Assembly: GCF_900078395.1 (NCBI RefSeq)
Contig: NZ_FKLA01000009.1
Location: forward strand, 1,998,614 to 2,062,613
Length of the DNA stretch: 64,000 nt
Source of the DNA: Anaerotruncus rubiinfantis
GTDB lineage: Bacteria > Bacillota > Clostridia > Oscillospirales > Ruminococcaceae
Direction of reading: 5' to 3'
Below the pieces are notes generated by a model that was given only the letters and a program-made list of their open reading frames with translations, was not told where the DNA came from and did no database searches. Both the position numbers and the translations under genes were made by a program. Shown piece by piece: positions 1 to 10,263 of the stretch (positions are counted from its first letter, which is position 1; each line of letters starts with the position of its first letter).

Positions 1-917
1 ATCCGCACGATCTCCACCAGCGGCAGGTAAAGCAGGACCGGCAAAAAAATCCTGTCCCAGCAAAATCCGCAGAGTGCGCAAAGAAAAACCGGCACAATCC
101 AGGTGGCGGCCAGTGCCGCCGCGCCGTGCAGTTTCCCCTTCTTTGCCTGCGGATCTTTTTCAAGCAGGTAATAACCGACATGGGAAGTGCGTTCACCATC
201 GGATTTTTTTGCGTATTCCACCACGTCCCGGGCGACGGCGCTTTCCGCCGTGCCGGATTTTTTTGCGATACGGGCGGCAATTTCACGGTAATATCGTTTC
301 GACTGACGTGCCATTTTTGGATAGACGCCTGATGGGTCTTCCAAAAGGATCTCTTCCGCTGTGCTGCACTGTTCGGTCAGTTCGGCAAAGTCAATTTCAT
401 AAAGCTGCGAGAGTCCAACCACCGCAAAGGCAATTCTGCGTTCACGTTCCTCGTCTGCAAGATTTGGCGAACAGGCCATCGCCGCAGCCGCGATCAGGGT
501 ACATTTAAGCGCCGGATAGACAAATCCAAACTGACGCTCCCCCAGTTCCTGCAGGCGGTTGGCAGCGCCGAGCGCTTCGGCGGTGTTTTCTTGCGTCAGC
601 GGGACGACCGCATCTGCAAAGACCCCGCGCAGGATAAAATAGAGGGAAGCAAGCGGAACGCTGTTTTTGCGGTATCCCCGCAGATCGTTCATCGACTGCT
701 TTGCGTGCCCCTCCAGCGCATAGAAATTGTCCGAAAGCCATTGCTGCCAACCGGCGGCAGCCTCTGTTTCCCGCAGTGCGGCGAAACTTTCACGCAGAAC
801 ATCCAGGTTTTTGCACAACTCCCGGCGTATTCCGGCGACTGTATTGCGATGTTCGGAGAGCTGCGAAAACAACCCTTCGACCTTCTCTGTAATGGTAACT
901 TTTTCGATCTCTTTCAT
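1..917 (-). CDS. Cyclic beta-1,2-glucan synthase-like protein, N-terminal part (cut by window edge)
   Basis: About 305 N-terminal residues are visible and the gene continues beyond the left edge. Residues around 215-275 contain DPSGVYPKMARQSKRYYRE followed by a HVGYYLL segment, a pattern I recognise from NdvB/GH94-type cyclic beta-1,2-glucan synthases, where this helical region precedes membrane segments and the glycosyltransferase. A hydrophobic stretch begins near residue 280, consistent with a membrane protein. A well-formed promoter lies upstream. The start is uncertain: ATG at 917 opens the long frame, but the better ribosome site (AAAAGGGA, 7-base spacing) serves an ATG at 939 in another frame. 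The family call is moderate because the catalytic domains are outside the window. Confidence 0.65.
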   Translation of the reverse strand, partial: MKEIEKVTITEKVEGLFSQLSEHRNTVAGIRRELCKNLDVLRESFAALRETEAAAGWQQWLSDNFYALEGHAKQSMNDLRGYRKNSVPLASLYFILRGVFADAVVPLTQENTAEALGAANRLQELGERQFGFVYPALKCTLIAAAAMACSPNLADEERERRIAFAVVGLSQLYEIDFAELTEQCSTAEEILLEDPSGVYPKMARQSKRYYREIAARIAKKSGTAESAVARDVVEYAKKSDGERTSHVGYYLLEKDPQAKKGKLHGAAALAATWIVPVFLCALCGFCWDRIFLPVLLYLPLVEIVR

Positions 918-976
918 CGGTAAACCGCCATTTCCCCATTTTGTATTCCCTTTTATGTTTGGCAAAAGGCGGGTGA

Positions 977-1005
977 ATTATAGCCGGCGCGGCAGAAATA
1001 GTCAA
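977..1005 (-). promoter_or_regulatory. Sigma-A-type promoter for the glucan synthase-like gene
   Basis: On the minus strand TTGACT (1005-1000) is followed by a 17-base spacer and TATAAT (982-977), about 60 bases before the coding region. The match to the housekeeping consensus is near perfect. It lies directly downstream of the ligA terminator. Confidence 0.8.
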
Positions 1006-1041
1006 AAAACAGGCGTCCCTGCATTTTGCAGGAACGCCTGT
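1003..1041 (-). terminator. Rho-independent terminator after ligA
   Basis: An inverted repeat (arms ACAGGCGTYCCTGCA-like around 1009-1041) is followed on the minus strand by six T residues (1008-1003). It begins 12 bases past the ligA stop. The T tract overlaps the -35 region of the next promoter, so termination and initiation are back to back. Confidence 0.85.
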
Positions 1042-1053
1042 CGCTTTGCCATT

Positions 1054-3075
<2,022 letters not shown>

Positions 3076-3131
3076 TTATATCACGCCGGATCTTTCGTAT
3101 GAACTTTTGATGCCGTTATTTTTCAGTTTGT

Positions 3132-3860
3132 TCAGGAATCGCGCAAGCGGGAGGTATCCCCGGAGAGGTCGAAATTGTCCGCCTTGTAGTCGTTATACAT
3201 ATTGATCGGGTCGGAGTGATCGCCGTTGATCTCGCTGTACGCCTCCGGCACCTGCCCGACAATGATCGTTTCCGCGATGCAGATGTTGGTGGTGACCTCG
3301 GTGGTGACCGTATAGATCGGCATAACGGCGCTGACCGTCGCGTCGACCTTCAGCATGATCTGATGCAGCGTCTGGTTGATGCCCGCCGACTGGAACTGGT
3401 TATAGATTTCAGTGTGGACATAACCGGCCGGGATGACCCGGAATTCCACCTCCGGGCCACGGCCGGAAAGGATCTGCCCGCCCATCAGGGTACCGATCGG
3501 GATGCCGACCGGCCGGGTCGAGTTGTCGCTGAGGAAGTCGGAAACCTTGTTGGTGATCTCCGCTTTGAGCCGGTTCATCGAGATCATATCGGTCGAGATC
3601 GAAGAGACTTCCCCGTTTTTCCCCTGGGTGATGCTGATGATGCTGTTGTAGACGACATCTTCTTCTGAAATCACCTCGATGACCGCGTCGTTGATCGATT
3701 TGGTCGCCTCCAGCTTCGCCTGGTAGGAGGAGATCGTGGTGATGATCGGCCGTACCCGCCCGTCGATCACCACAATCACCATCAGGAGGGCCAGCCCGAC
3801 CGCCAGCATTTTGATCCCGCGCAGCTTGCGTTTGTTCACCCGGATTGTCACCGGCCTCAT
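3132..3860 (-). CDS. yunB: Sporulation protein YunB
   Basis: A 242-residue protein with one N-terminal transmembrane segment (about residues 17-35) and a long extracytoplasmic domain. The segments GIPIGTLMGGQILSGRGPEVEF and TTEVTTNICIAETIIVGQVPE are typical of YunB, a sigma-E-regulated sporulation protein found across Bacilli and Clostridia whose molecular role is poorly known. Start ATG at 3860 has a GGGGGCG-like ribosome site. It stands alone between ligA and the terminator of the acyl-CoA synthetase operon. Its presence supports a spore-forming host. Confidence 0.9.
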   Translation of the reverse strand: MRPVTIRVNKRKLRGIKMLAVGLALLMVIVVIDGRVRPIITTISSYQAKLEATKSINDAVIEVISEEDVVYNSIISITQGKNGEVSSISTDMISMNRLKAEITNKVSDFLSDNSTRPVGIPIGTLMGGQILSGRGPEVEFRVIPAGYVHTEIYNQFQSAGINQTLHQIMLKVDATVSAVMPIYTVTTEVTTNICIAETIIVGQVPEAYSEINGDHSDPINMYNDYKADNFDLSGDTSRLRDS

Positions 3861-3917
3861 GCCATCGCCCCCATCCCTTTCATTCTACAAATGTATGTAC
3901 AAGGGGCTGAAAATGTG

Positions 3918-3960
3918 CAAAAAACAAAGAAAGCGCGCCGCTTTTTCAAGCGGCGCGCTT
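3918..3960 (-). terminator. Terminator of the HTH-cupin/acyl-CoA synthetase operon
   Basis: Hairpin with arms AAGCGCGCCGCTT and AAGCGGCGCGCTT (3931-3960) followed on the minus strand by TCTTTGTTTTTTG. It starts 19 bases after the acyl-CoA synthetase stop. Confidence 0.9.
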
Positions 3961-3978
3961 TGAAACGAAAATAAAGGA

Positions 3979-5634
3979 TCAGTCTTTCTGGCCATCCTTC
4001 GCACGGATCTCGGTGCGGCGGATTTTGCCGGAGATGGTCTTGGGCAGTTCTTCCACGAACTCGACGATACGGGGATATTTATAAGGTGCGGTCTGTCTTT
4101 TCACATAGGTCTGCAGTTCCTTTTTCAATTCGTCGGACGGCTGGTAGGCCTTGGTCAACACAATGGTCGCCTTGACGACAGTACCGCGGATCGGGTCGGG
4201 TGCGCCGGTGACCGCGCATTCCAGCACGGCGGGGTGCTCCATCAGCACACTCTCAATCTCAAACGGCCCGATGCGGTAGCCGGACGCCTTGATCACATCG
4301 TCAGTGCGCCCAACATACCAGAGGTAGCCGTCCTCGTCCATCCACGCCGTGTCGCCGGTATGGTAGAGACCGTCATGCCAGGCGGCTCTGGTGGCTTCCT
4401 CGTTGCGGTAGTACCCATTGAAGAGTCCGAAATACGGTTTCTGCGTATCGACGCAGATTTCACCGACTTCGCCGCGCGGAACATCATTTCCTTCCTCATC
4501 CACCAGCCGCAGATGATACTGCGGGGAAGGTTTGCCCATCGAGCCGGGTTTCGGCGTAGTCCCAGCCAGGTTGACGCACTGCACGACCGTCTCGGTCTGA
4601 CCGTAGCATTCCATAAGTTTGAGCCCGGTAAATTCAAGCCAGCGGTTATAGACCTCAGGGTTGAGCGCCTCGCCCGCGGTGGTCGAGTAGCGCAGATTTT
4701 TCAAATTGTAGCCTCCAAGCCCTTCCTTGATGAAGAAACGGTAGATGGTCGGCGGCGCGCAGAAGGTCGTAACGCCGTACTTTTCCATTACATGAAGCAG
4801 GTCGCCCGGGACGAATTTGTCAAAGTCATAGACGAAGATTGACGCCGCCGCAAACCACTGACCGTAAAGTTTTCCCCAAACCGCCTTCATCCAGCCAGTC
4901 TCGGAAACGGTCAGGTGCAGATCGTCCGCATGGACATTGTGCCAGTAACGGGCTGTCAGAATGTGCGCCGCCGGATAGGCATGATTGTGGACGACCATCT
5001 TTGGGAATCCGGTCGTGCCGGAGGTAAAATAAAGCAGCAGCGGGTCCTCTTTGGAATTTTCCACACGCTGCCAGTTTCCATCGTACTTTTTAAGCTCGGC
5101 GGCGTAATCGATCCATCCTTCCCGCTTGCCGCGCACGATGAACTTCGCGCGGATGTCAGGATACTTTTTGCAGGCCTCGTCAACATATTCGGTGATGTTG
5201 CATTCGCCCGAACAGACGCAGGCGGTGATGCTTGCGGCCTCAAAGCGGTAGAGGATATCCTTCACGGTGAGCAGATTGGTCGCCGGAACGCCGACCGCGC
5301 CGATCTTATGCAGGGCGAGCACAGTGAACCAGAACTCATAGTGACGCTTGAGCACCAGCATGACCATGTCGCCTTTTTTGATGCCGTGATCGGTAAGCAT
5401 CTGGGCGCATTTGTCCGAATAGAGCTTCATTTCACGGAAAGTGAAGGTTCGTTCTTCCCCGGCGACATTGCACCAGACCATCGCCCGGCGGCCCGGTTCC
5501 AGACGGGCGATCTCATCGACCACGTCATAAGCAAAGTTGAAGTTATCGGCAATCACCGGTTCGAAGTAAGTAAGCACGCCTTTCTCGTCAAAGCGCTCCT
5601 TACAGAAGCGCTGATAAAAATTCTCCATCTCCAT
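3979..5634 (-). CDS. AMP-forming acyl-CoA synthetase (ANL superfamily)
   Basis: A 551-residue adenylating enzyme that would activate a carboxylic acid to acyl-AMP and then acyl-CoA. Seen: phosphate-binding P-loop YFTSGTTGFPK (202-212), the A5 motif ECYGQTET, the GDTAW aspartate, hinge region VGRTDDVIK, and the C-terminal catalytic lysine in KTISGKIRR. Overall it resembles the acetyl/medium-chain acyl-CoA synthetase group rather than phenylacetate-CoA ligase. Its ATG overlaps the stop of the HTH-cupin gene by one base, so the two are translationally coupled. The operon leader is a T-box with an apparent isoleucine specifier, suggesting a substrate tied to isoleucine, such as a branched short-chain acid. 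The substrate itself cannot be read from sequence. Confidence 0.93.
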   Translation of the reverse strand: MEMENFYQRFCKERFDEKGVLTYFEPVIADNFNFAYDVVDEIARLEPGRRAMVWCNVAGEERTFTFREMKLYSDKCAQMLTDHGIKKGDMVMLVLKRHYEFWFTVLALHKIGAVGVPATNLLTVKDILYRFEAASITACVCSGECNITEYVDEACKKYPDIRAKFIVRGKREGWIDYAAELKKYDGNWQRVENSKEDPLLLYFTSGTTGFPKMVVHNHAYPAAHILTARYWHNVHADDLHLTVSETGWMKAVWGKLYGQWFAAASIFVYDFDKFVPGDLLHVMEKYGVTTFCAPPTIYRFFIKEGLGGYNLKNLRYSTTAGEALNPEVYNRWLEFTGLKLMECYGQTETVVQCVNLAGTTPKPGSMGKPSPQYHLRLVDEEGNDVPRGEVGEICVDTQKPYFGLFNGYYRNEEATRAAWHDGLYHTGDTAWMDEDGYLWYVGRTDDVIKASGYRIGPFEIESVLMEHPAVLECAVTGAPDPIRGTVVKATIVLTKAYQPSDELKKELQTYVKRQTAPYKYPRIVEFVEELPKTISGKIRRTEIRAKDGQKD

Positions 5635-6224
5635 CAGTCTCTTTCCCCTCTCTCATGCTGATCCCGCATTACAATTGCTAAAAAAACGCACTCCTCGCCG
5701 CCGGTCGCGATCATCCCGTGGCCGTGGCCGCTGTCGTAATAAATCGCGTCGCCCGCTTCCAGGTATTCGACATGGTCCTCCATCTGTACCTTGAGCTGGC
5801 CCTTGAGGACGTAGTCAAATTCCTGGCCGTCGTGGGTCGAAAGGTGGATCGGCTGATCCTGCTCCTCCTCAAAGAAAGGCGCGGTGACCAAAAACGGCTC
5901 GGCGGTCTTGTCGGAAAAGCGATAGGCAAGATGGTTATAGGTAAAGCCCTTGCGGCGGTTGATCTTGAGCCCCGCATCCTTGCGGACGATCGAATAGAAG
6001 GAAAGCCGCGGCTTTTCGCCGGTCAAAAGCTCGATGATGTCCACTCCAAAAAGCTGTGCGCAGTTATAAAGGAAGGTGAAGGTAAAATCTTTTTCACCGG
6101 ATTCGTATTCCAGATACTCCTCTGCGGTGACTCCATTTTCCCGCGCCAGTTCTCCCACCGGAATTTCCATAATTTCACGAAGCGCCTTAATTCTCTGGGC
6201 AATCTCTTTGAGCTGATCCTGCAT
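5634..6224 (-). CDS. XRE-family HTH regulator with C-terminal cupin domain
   Basis: A 196-residue protein with an N-terminal Cro/C1-type helix-turn-helix (residues 8-65, IKALREIMEIPVGELARENG) and a C-terminal small beta-barrel cupin (about 115-185) carrying LEAGDAIYYDSGHGHGM. This layout is common in Firmicutes regulators that sense a small ligand or metal through the cupin. ATG at 6224 has GGAGG at 8 bases. It is first in a two-gene operon with the acyl-CoA synthetase, a pairing I have seen repeatedly in anaerobes. It probably regulates the pathway locally, on top of the T-box control of its own transcript. Confidence 0.9.
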   Translation of the reverse strand: MQDQLKEIAQRIKALREIMEIPVGELARENGVTAEEYLEYESGEKDFTFTFLYNCAQLFGVDIIELLTGEKPRLSFYSIVRKDAGLKINRRKGFTYNHLAYRFSDKTAEPFLVTAPFFEEEQDQPIHLSTHDGQEFDYVLKGQLKVQMEDHVEYLEAGDAIYYDSGHGHGMIATGGEECVFLAIVMRDQHERGERD

Positions 6225-6261
6225 ATGATGACCTCCATATCAAATTCATTTTCGATAAAAC

Positions 6262-6537
6262 AAAAAGACCCATCCCTAACTCAATAGGGACGGGTCTGTA
6301 TAAACAAATCCGCGGTACCACCCACATTGTGCAAACGCACCACTTAGCAAAGCTCCAACAAGCTTCCGACCTTTAACGCTGTCCAGCGGGGGAACCTACT
6401 CGCCAGCCGGCTTTTGGCACCCGACTCAAGGGTGATCAGCAGGAAACTATCTGCCGCCGGCTTTCACCAAACGCCGGCTCTCTGTGGACAGACCCATGTT
6501 TTCCGCAGTCCCTGTCATCGTCTTTCAAATATCATTG
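6262..6537 (-). ncRNA. T-box leader RNA, apparent isoleucine (AUC) specifier
   Basis: On the minus strand this leader contains the T-box signature GGTGGTACCGCG (6322-6311), the AGAGAGCCGGC element with its GGTGAAAGCCGGC hairpin (about 6486-6456), and a specifier region reading CTG-ATC-ACCCTTGAG with ATC at 6436-6434, in the usual register just before ACC. It ends in a terminator hairpin (6296-6267) plus TTTTT. The TGGT bulge fits a tRNA with discriminator A, as in tRNA-Ile. Uncharged tRNA would stabilise the antiterminator and turn on the downstream HTH-cupin/acyl-CoA synthetase genes. The specifier call is by eye; other registers would give Asp (GAT) or Leu (CTG). Confidence 0.92.
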
Positions 6538-6543
6538 TGGTTT

Positions 6544-6572
6544 AATATACACGATCCGAAACCATTTGTCAA
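6544..6572 (-). promoter_or_regulatory. Promoter for the T-box operon
   Basis: Minus-strand TTGACA (6572-6567), 17-base spacer, TATATT (6549-6544). It overlaps the stop codon of the upstream HAD phosphatase gene and places the transcript start near 6537, just before the T-box. Confidence 0.85.
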
Positions 6573-7237
6573 TAGGTTCCATGGGAAAATTTTAAAAGAT
6601 CCGGGAACGACTCCGCCAGGGCATCCGCCCCATTTTTAAGCAGTTCCTCCCCATCCCGGAACCCCCACAGCGCGCCGATGGCATAGACGCCGCCATTTTT
6701 GGCCGTCTGCATATCCACCCCGGAATCCCCGCAGTAGATGCAGTCTCCCTGGCCTGTCCCGGTCAATTCCAAAATTTCTTTGACGAGCGACGCATCGGGC
6801 TTTCTTGGGTAGCCGGCGCGCTGCCCATGCGCCACGGCAAACCGTTCCCCAAAATATTTTTTGGCGAGTACGGTCACGAATTCATGCGGCTTATTCGAGA
6901 GCACCGCGAGGCAGGTGCCCTGCGCGCGCATTGCGTCGAGCGTCTCGAGCACGCCGTCATAGGGTTTCGTCAGATCCTCGCTGTGCGCCCCATAATATAC
7001 ATCGAAAGCTTCTTTTACCCTCGCGTGAACCGTTTCGTCATTTTTCACCCACAGCGGCAGGCTGCGCTCCACGAGCTTGTGGATCCCGTCCCCCACGAAA
7101 TATCGGTAGGCCTCGTTCGGATGCGCGGGAAAACCGTTCTCCCGCAGCGCGTAATTGCATGCGTTTGCCAGGTCATCCAGCGTATTGAGCAGGGTCCCGT
7201 CCATATCAAAGATCGCAAGCCGCTTTATTATCCGCAT
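6569..7237 (-). CDS. HAD-family phosphatase (phosphoglycolate phosphatase-like)
   Basis: A 222-residue HAD hydrolase. Motif I is FDMDGTLLNT near residue 10, motif II LAVLSNKP about residue 113, motif III lysine around 150, and motif IV YCGDSGVDMQTAKN about 170; the inserted cap between motifs I and II is the helical type of Gph/PGP enzymes. ATG at 7237 is chosen over an upstream in-frame start because GGAGG lies 7 bases before it. It likely dephosphorylates a small sugar phosphate or phosphoglycolate; the exact substrate is unknown. Single gene; the T-box promoter sits on its 3' end. Confidence 0.9.
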   Translation of the reverse strand: MRIIKRLAIFDMDGTLLNTLDDLANACNYALRENGFPAHPNEAYRYFVGDGIHKLVERSLPLWVKNDETVHARVKEAFDVYYGAHSEDLTKPYDGVLETLDAMRAQGTCLAVLSNKPHEFVTVLAKKYFGERFAVAHGQRAGYPRKPDASLVKEILELTGTGQGDCIYCGDSGVDMQTAKNGGVYAIGALWGFRDGEELLKNGADALAESFPDLLKFSHGTY

Positions 7238-7328
7238 TGTGACGCCTCCGGGATCGTTATTCGTCACAAGCATTGTATCACATCTTTGTGTAAAATGCTA
7301 TTCGCGTATCTGACAAAACAAAGACCTA

Positions 7329-9782
7329 TCAAGAGAACAAAAACTGTTCGTCCGCATAGGTACAGCGGATTTTATCCCCGGCTTTGATCCTGCCGTGAAG
7401 CATTTCGTCCGCCAGCTTATCCTCGATACGGCTTTGGATCGCGCGACGCAGCGGGCGCGCGCCATAGAGCGGATCGAACCCATCAGTAGAAATCTGCTTT
7501 GTCGCGGTTTCATCAAAGCTGATTTCAATCGAAAGCCCGGCCAGACGGGTTTTGAGCGCATCAAGCATATTTTCCGCAATCCTGCGCACTTCCTCCTGGG
7601 TGAGCTTATGGAAAACGATAATTTCATCCACACGGTTTAAAAATTCCGGCTTGAACTCCTTTTTGAGTTCGGCAAGCATCATCTTGCGGATGTTTTCCTG
7701 CTGCCGGTCGAAGTCGGTTTCATCCCCAAGTGAAAATCCAAGGTTAGCCTGTTCGGTGATAAGCCGCGCTCCAACATTGGAGGTCATGATGATGATGGCG
7801 TTTTTGAAACTGACCGTCCGGCCCTGCGCGTCGGTCAGAATGCCATCCTCCAGAATCTGTAAAAGCAGGTTGAAAAAATCCGGATGTGCCTTTTCAATTT
7901 CATCAAAAAGCAGTACCGAATATGGGCGGCGCCGGATTTTTTCGGTGAGCTGTCCGCCTTCCTCGAAACCGACATATCCGGGCGGCGAACCCACCAGCTT
8001 CGAAACCGCGTGCCGCTCCATATATTCCGACATGTCGAGCCGGATCATCGCGTGCGGATCACCGAACATGCACTTGGCAAGCGCTTTACAGAGCTCGGTT
8101 TTGCCCACGCCGGTCGGTCCCAGAAAGATGAACGAGCCAAGCGGCCGCGCAGGGTCATGCAGTCCGACACGGGAACGCCGTATGGCGTTTGCCACGGCAT
8201 GTACTGCCTGTTCCTGCCCTATAAGCATCTCGTGCAGCGATTCTTCCAGATGCAGAAGCTGGTCGCTCTGCGCCTCGGTAATCCGGGTCACGTCAATGCG
8301 GGTGATGTCCGCCACAAGCTTTGCAATATCCTCCCCGGTGACCTTTTGGCCATCCGCGTCGCCCGAAAGTTCCCATTCTCCCTGCGCCTTTTCAAGTTTC
8401 GCCTTGAGTTCGGCTTCCCGGTCCCGGATGCTCGCCGCGAATTCAAAATCCTGGGATGAGATTGCGTTTTCCTTATCAATTTTCAGGGCGTTCAGCTTAT
8501 TTTCCAAATCTTTAATACAATTCGGAACTGTAATGGTATTCATCTTTACACGCGAGCAAGCTTCATCGATCAGGTCGATCGCCTTGTCCGGGAGATGGCG
8601 GTCGGCAATATAGCGCGCGGAAAGCCCCACCGCGGCGGAGATCGCATCGTCAGCGATCTTCAGTTTGTGGTGCGCCTCGTATTTTTCCCGCAGGCCCCGG
8701 ATAATTTCAATAGTGTCCTTCTCGCTGGGTTCCTCCACCATCACGCTCTGGAAGCGCCGTTCCAAAGCGCTATCCTTTTCGATGAACTTGCGGTATTCGT
8801 CGATTGTCGTTGCGCCCACCAGCTGAAATTCCCCACGCGCAAGCTGGGGTTTCAGGATGTTGGCCGCGTCGACAGCGCCTTCGGCCGCTCCTGTCCCGAT
8901 GATCGTGTGCAGTTCGTCAATAAACATGATGATATTCCCGGCGGCAACCACCTCCTCAATCGTGTTCTTGATCCGTTCTTCAAAGTCACCGCGATACTTT
9001 GTCCCGGCGACCATACCGGTCAGGTCGAGGGCAACGAAGCGTTTATCCTTGAGCTGCTGCGGGACATCCATATCGACAATCCGTCGCGCGATCCCTTCCG
9101 CAATCGCAGTCTTTCCAACCCCGGCCTCGCCAATCAGACAGGGGTTATTTTTGGTCCGGCGGGTCAGGATCTGCAAAACCCGTTCCACCTCTTTTTCCCT
9201 TCCGATCACCGGGTCGAGCTTGCCCTGCCGCGCCAGTTCGGTAAGGTCCCGGCTATATTTATCAATGAGCGGCGTGCGGGCCGCCGTTTTGGTGCGCGAC
9301 GGGGAAACTTTTTTCACGCCGCCCGGCAGATCCGCCGGGCCCATGCTGCAGGTCATGTCGGAAAGCTGCTTCTGCACCTGTTCCGGGTCAACCAGCAGCT
9401 GGCGTAAAAAGCGTACCCCGTAGCTTTCGTTCTCTTTGAGCAGGTTTACAAGGATGTGTTCCGTACCCGCGAGCGGAATGCCGCTCATGCGCGTCTGCAT
9501 GAGCGAAAGCTCCAAAATCCGCTTGCAGCGCGGAGTGATATCCGACGGGTTCAAAACCGACTGGATGCCGCGGCCCACCGTTTTGATGAGCATTTCCCGC
9601 ACCTTTTCAACCGTGACGCCCGCTTTCTGCAGGACAGTGAAAGCCACGCCGCTGCCCTCCAGCAGTAGGCCCAGCAGCAGGTGTTCACTCCCGATATAGG
9701 TATGCCCCAGCGCGGACGCTTCCTCGATCGCGCAGTTGATCGCGGCGTTCGCCTTCGGCGTAAAACCGTTGAATTTAAACAA
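7329..9782 (-). CDS. clpC: ClpC-type AAA+ unfoldase
   Basis: An 817-residue class I Clp ATPase that unfolds proteins for ClpP. Order: two N-terminal Clp-N repeats (1-145), AAA domain 1 with Walker A GEAGVGKT (218-225) and Walker B FIDELHTI, a linker with a UVR-like coiled segment (about 430-460), and AAA domain 2 with GPTGVGKTE, LFDEIEKAHP and a C-terminal D2-small domain. The start is TTG at 9782 with GAGGTGG upstream. Unlike Bacillus, no ctsR, mcsA or mcsB genes lie next to it, so the stress control of this copy must differ. No clear CtsR box was found upstream. Confidence 0.96.
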   Translation of the reverse strand: MFKFNGFTPKANAAINCAIEEASALGHTYIGSEHLLLGLLLEGSGVAFTVLQKAGVTVEKVREMLIKTVGRGIQSVLNPSDITPRCKRILELSLMQTRMSGIPLAGTEHILVNLLKENESYGVRFLRQLLVDPEQVQKQLSDMTCSMGPADLPGGVKKVSPSRTKTAARTPLIDKYSRDLTELARQGKLDPVIGREKEVERVLQILTRRTKNNPCLIGEAGVGKTAIAEGIARRIVDMDVPQQLKDKRFVALDLTGMVAGTKYRGDFEERIKNTIEEVVAAGNIIMFIDELHTIIGTGAAEGAVDAANILKPQLARGEFQLVGATTIDEYRKFIEKDSALERRFQSVMVEEPSEKDTIEIIRGLREKYEAHHKLKIADDAISAAVGLSARYIADRHLPDKAIDLIDEACSRVKMNTITVPNCIKDLENKLNALKIDKENAISSQDFEFAASIRDREAELKAKLEKAQGEWELSGDADGQKVTGEDIAKLVADITRIDVTRITEAQSDQLLHLEESLHEMLIGQEQAVHAVANAIRRSRVGLHDPARPLGSFIFLGPTGVGKTELCKALAKCMFGDPHAMIRLDMSEYMERHAVSKLVGSPPGYVGFEEGGQLTEKIRRRPYSVLLFDEIEKAHPDFFNLLLQILEDGILTDAQGRTVSFKNAIIIMTSNVGARLITEQANLGFSLGDETDFDRQQENIRKMMLAELKKEFKPEFLNRVDEIIVFHKLTQEEVRRIAENMLDALKTRLAGLSIEISFDETATKQISTDGFDPLYGARPLRRAIQSRIEDKLADEMLHGRIKAGDKIRCTYADEQFLFS

Positions 9783-9965
9783 ATAACCACCTCAAATGAA
9801 CTTGTTGGGAAATAGAGAATCCAACCACATAATCTTTATGCGGCTTCCATCTGTAATATGGTCAGAGCGGGCTTTCGATATTCGTCAAAAAGTATTTTGC
9901 TCTGTAACCGAACCGTGCCGTACAACATAGTATGAGTTGAAATCACAATTAGGAGGTTACTTTTC

Positions 9966-10187
9966 ATGGGATGCAATAACTTTGGCGGAAACTACTTCTG
10001 GATCATCATCCTGATCATCATCATCTTTGGTTGGGGCGGCAATGGCTTTGGCTGGGGCGGCTCGGTTGCCAACAGTGGCTGTGGCTGCGGCTGCAACAAC
10101 AACTGTGGATGCGGATGCGATTGCGGCAACACCGCGAACGACTGCGGATGCTACAACAACGGCTGCGGTTGCGGCTGCGGTTGCTAA
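9966..10187 (+). CDS. Small Cys/Gly-rich protein with one hydrophobic segment
   Basis: A 73-residue protein starting at ATG 9966 with AGGAGG 8 bases upstream, so it is very likely translated. Residues 11-23 are a run of I/L/W (WIIILIIIIFGW), followed by Gly/Trp-rich residues and a tail made largely of CG and CN repeats with about 17 cysteines. The N-terminal part recalls YjcZ-like small sporulation proteins; the tail recalls cross-linking coat or metal-binding proteins. It is divergent from clpC and followed by a strong hairpin. A CATAGTATG element at about 9926 could be a sporulation-type -10, but this is weak. No function can be assigned. Confidence 0.75.
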   Translation: MGCNNFGGNYFWIIILIIIIFGWGGNGFGWGGSVANSGCGCGCNNNCGCGCDCGNTANDCGCYNNGCGCGCGC

Positions 10188-10207
10188 TCCACAAAGGATG
10201 TAATCCA

Positions 10208-10243
10208 ACTGGGGCCGGGATGCTTTGCATCCCGGCCCCAGTT
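10208..10243 (+). terminator. Hairpin terminator between the Cys-rich gene and potD
   Basis: Very strong inverted repeat with arms CTGGGGCCGGGATG and CATCCCGGCCCCAG, loop CTTTG, followed on the plus strand by TTCTTCCT. It is placed to end the Cys-rich gene and, from the other side, the pot operon, so it may work in both directions. Confidence 0.75.
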
Positions 10244-10263
10244 CTTCCTAATGACAATATCCT

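Noticed and set aside
9783..9965. CtsR-type operator before clpC
   Set aside because: Only loose GTCAAA-like pieces (GTCAAAAAG) were found, without the direct heptad repeat, and no ctsR gene is nearby.
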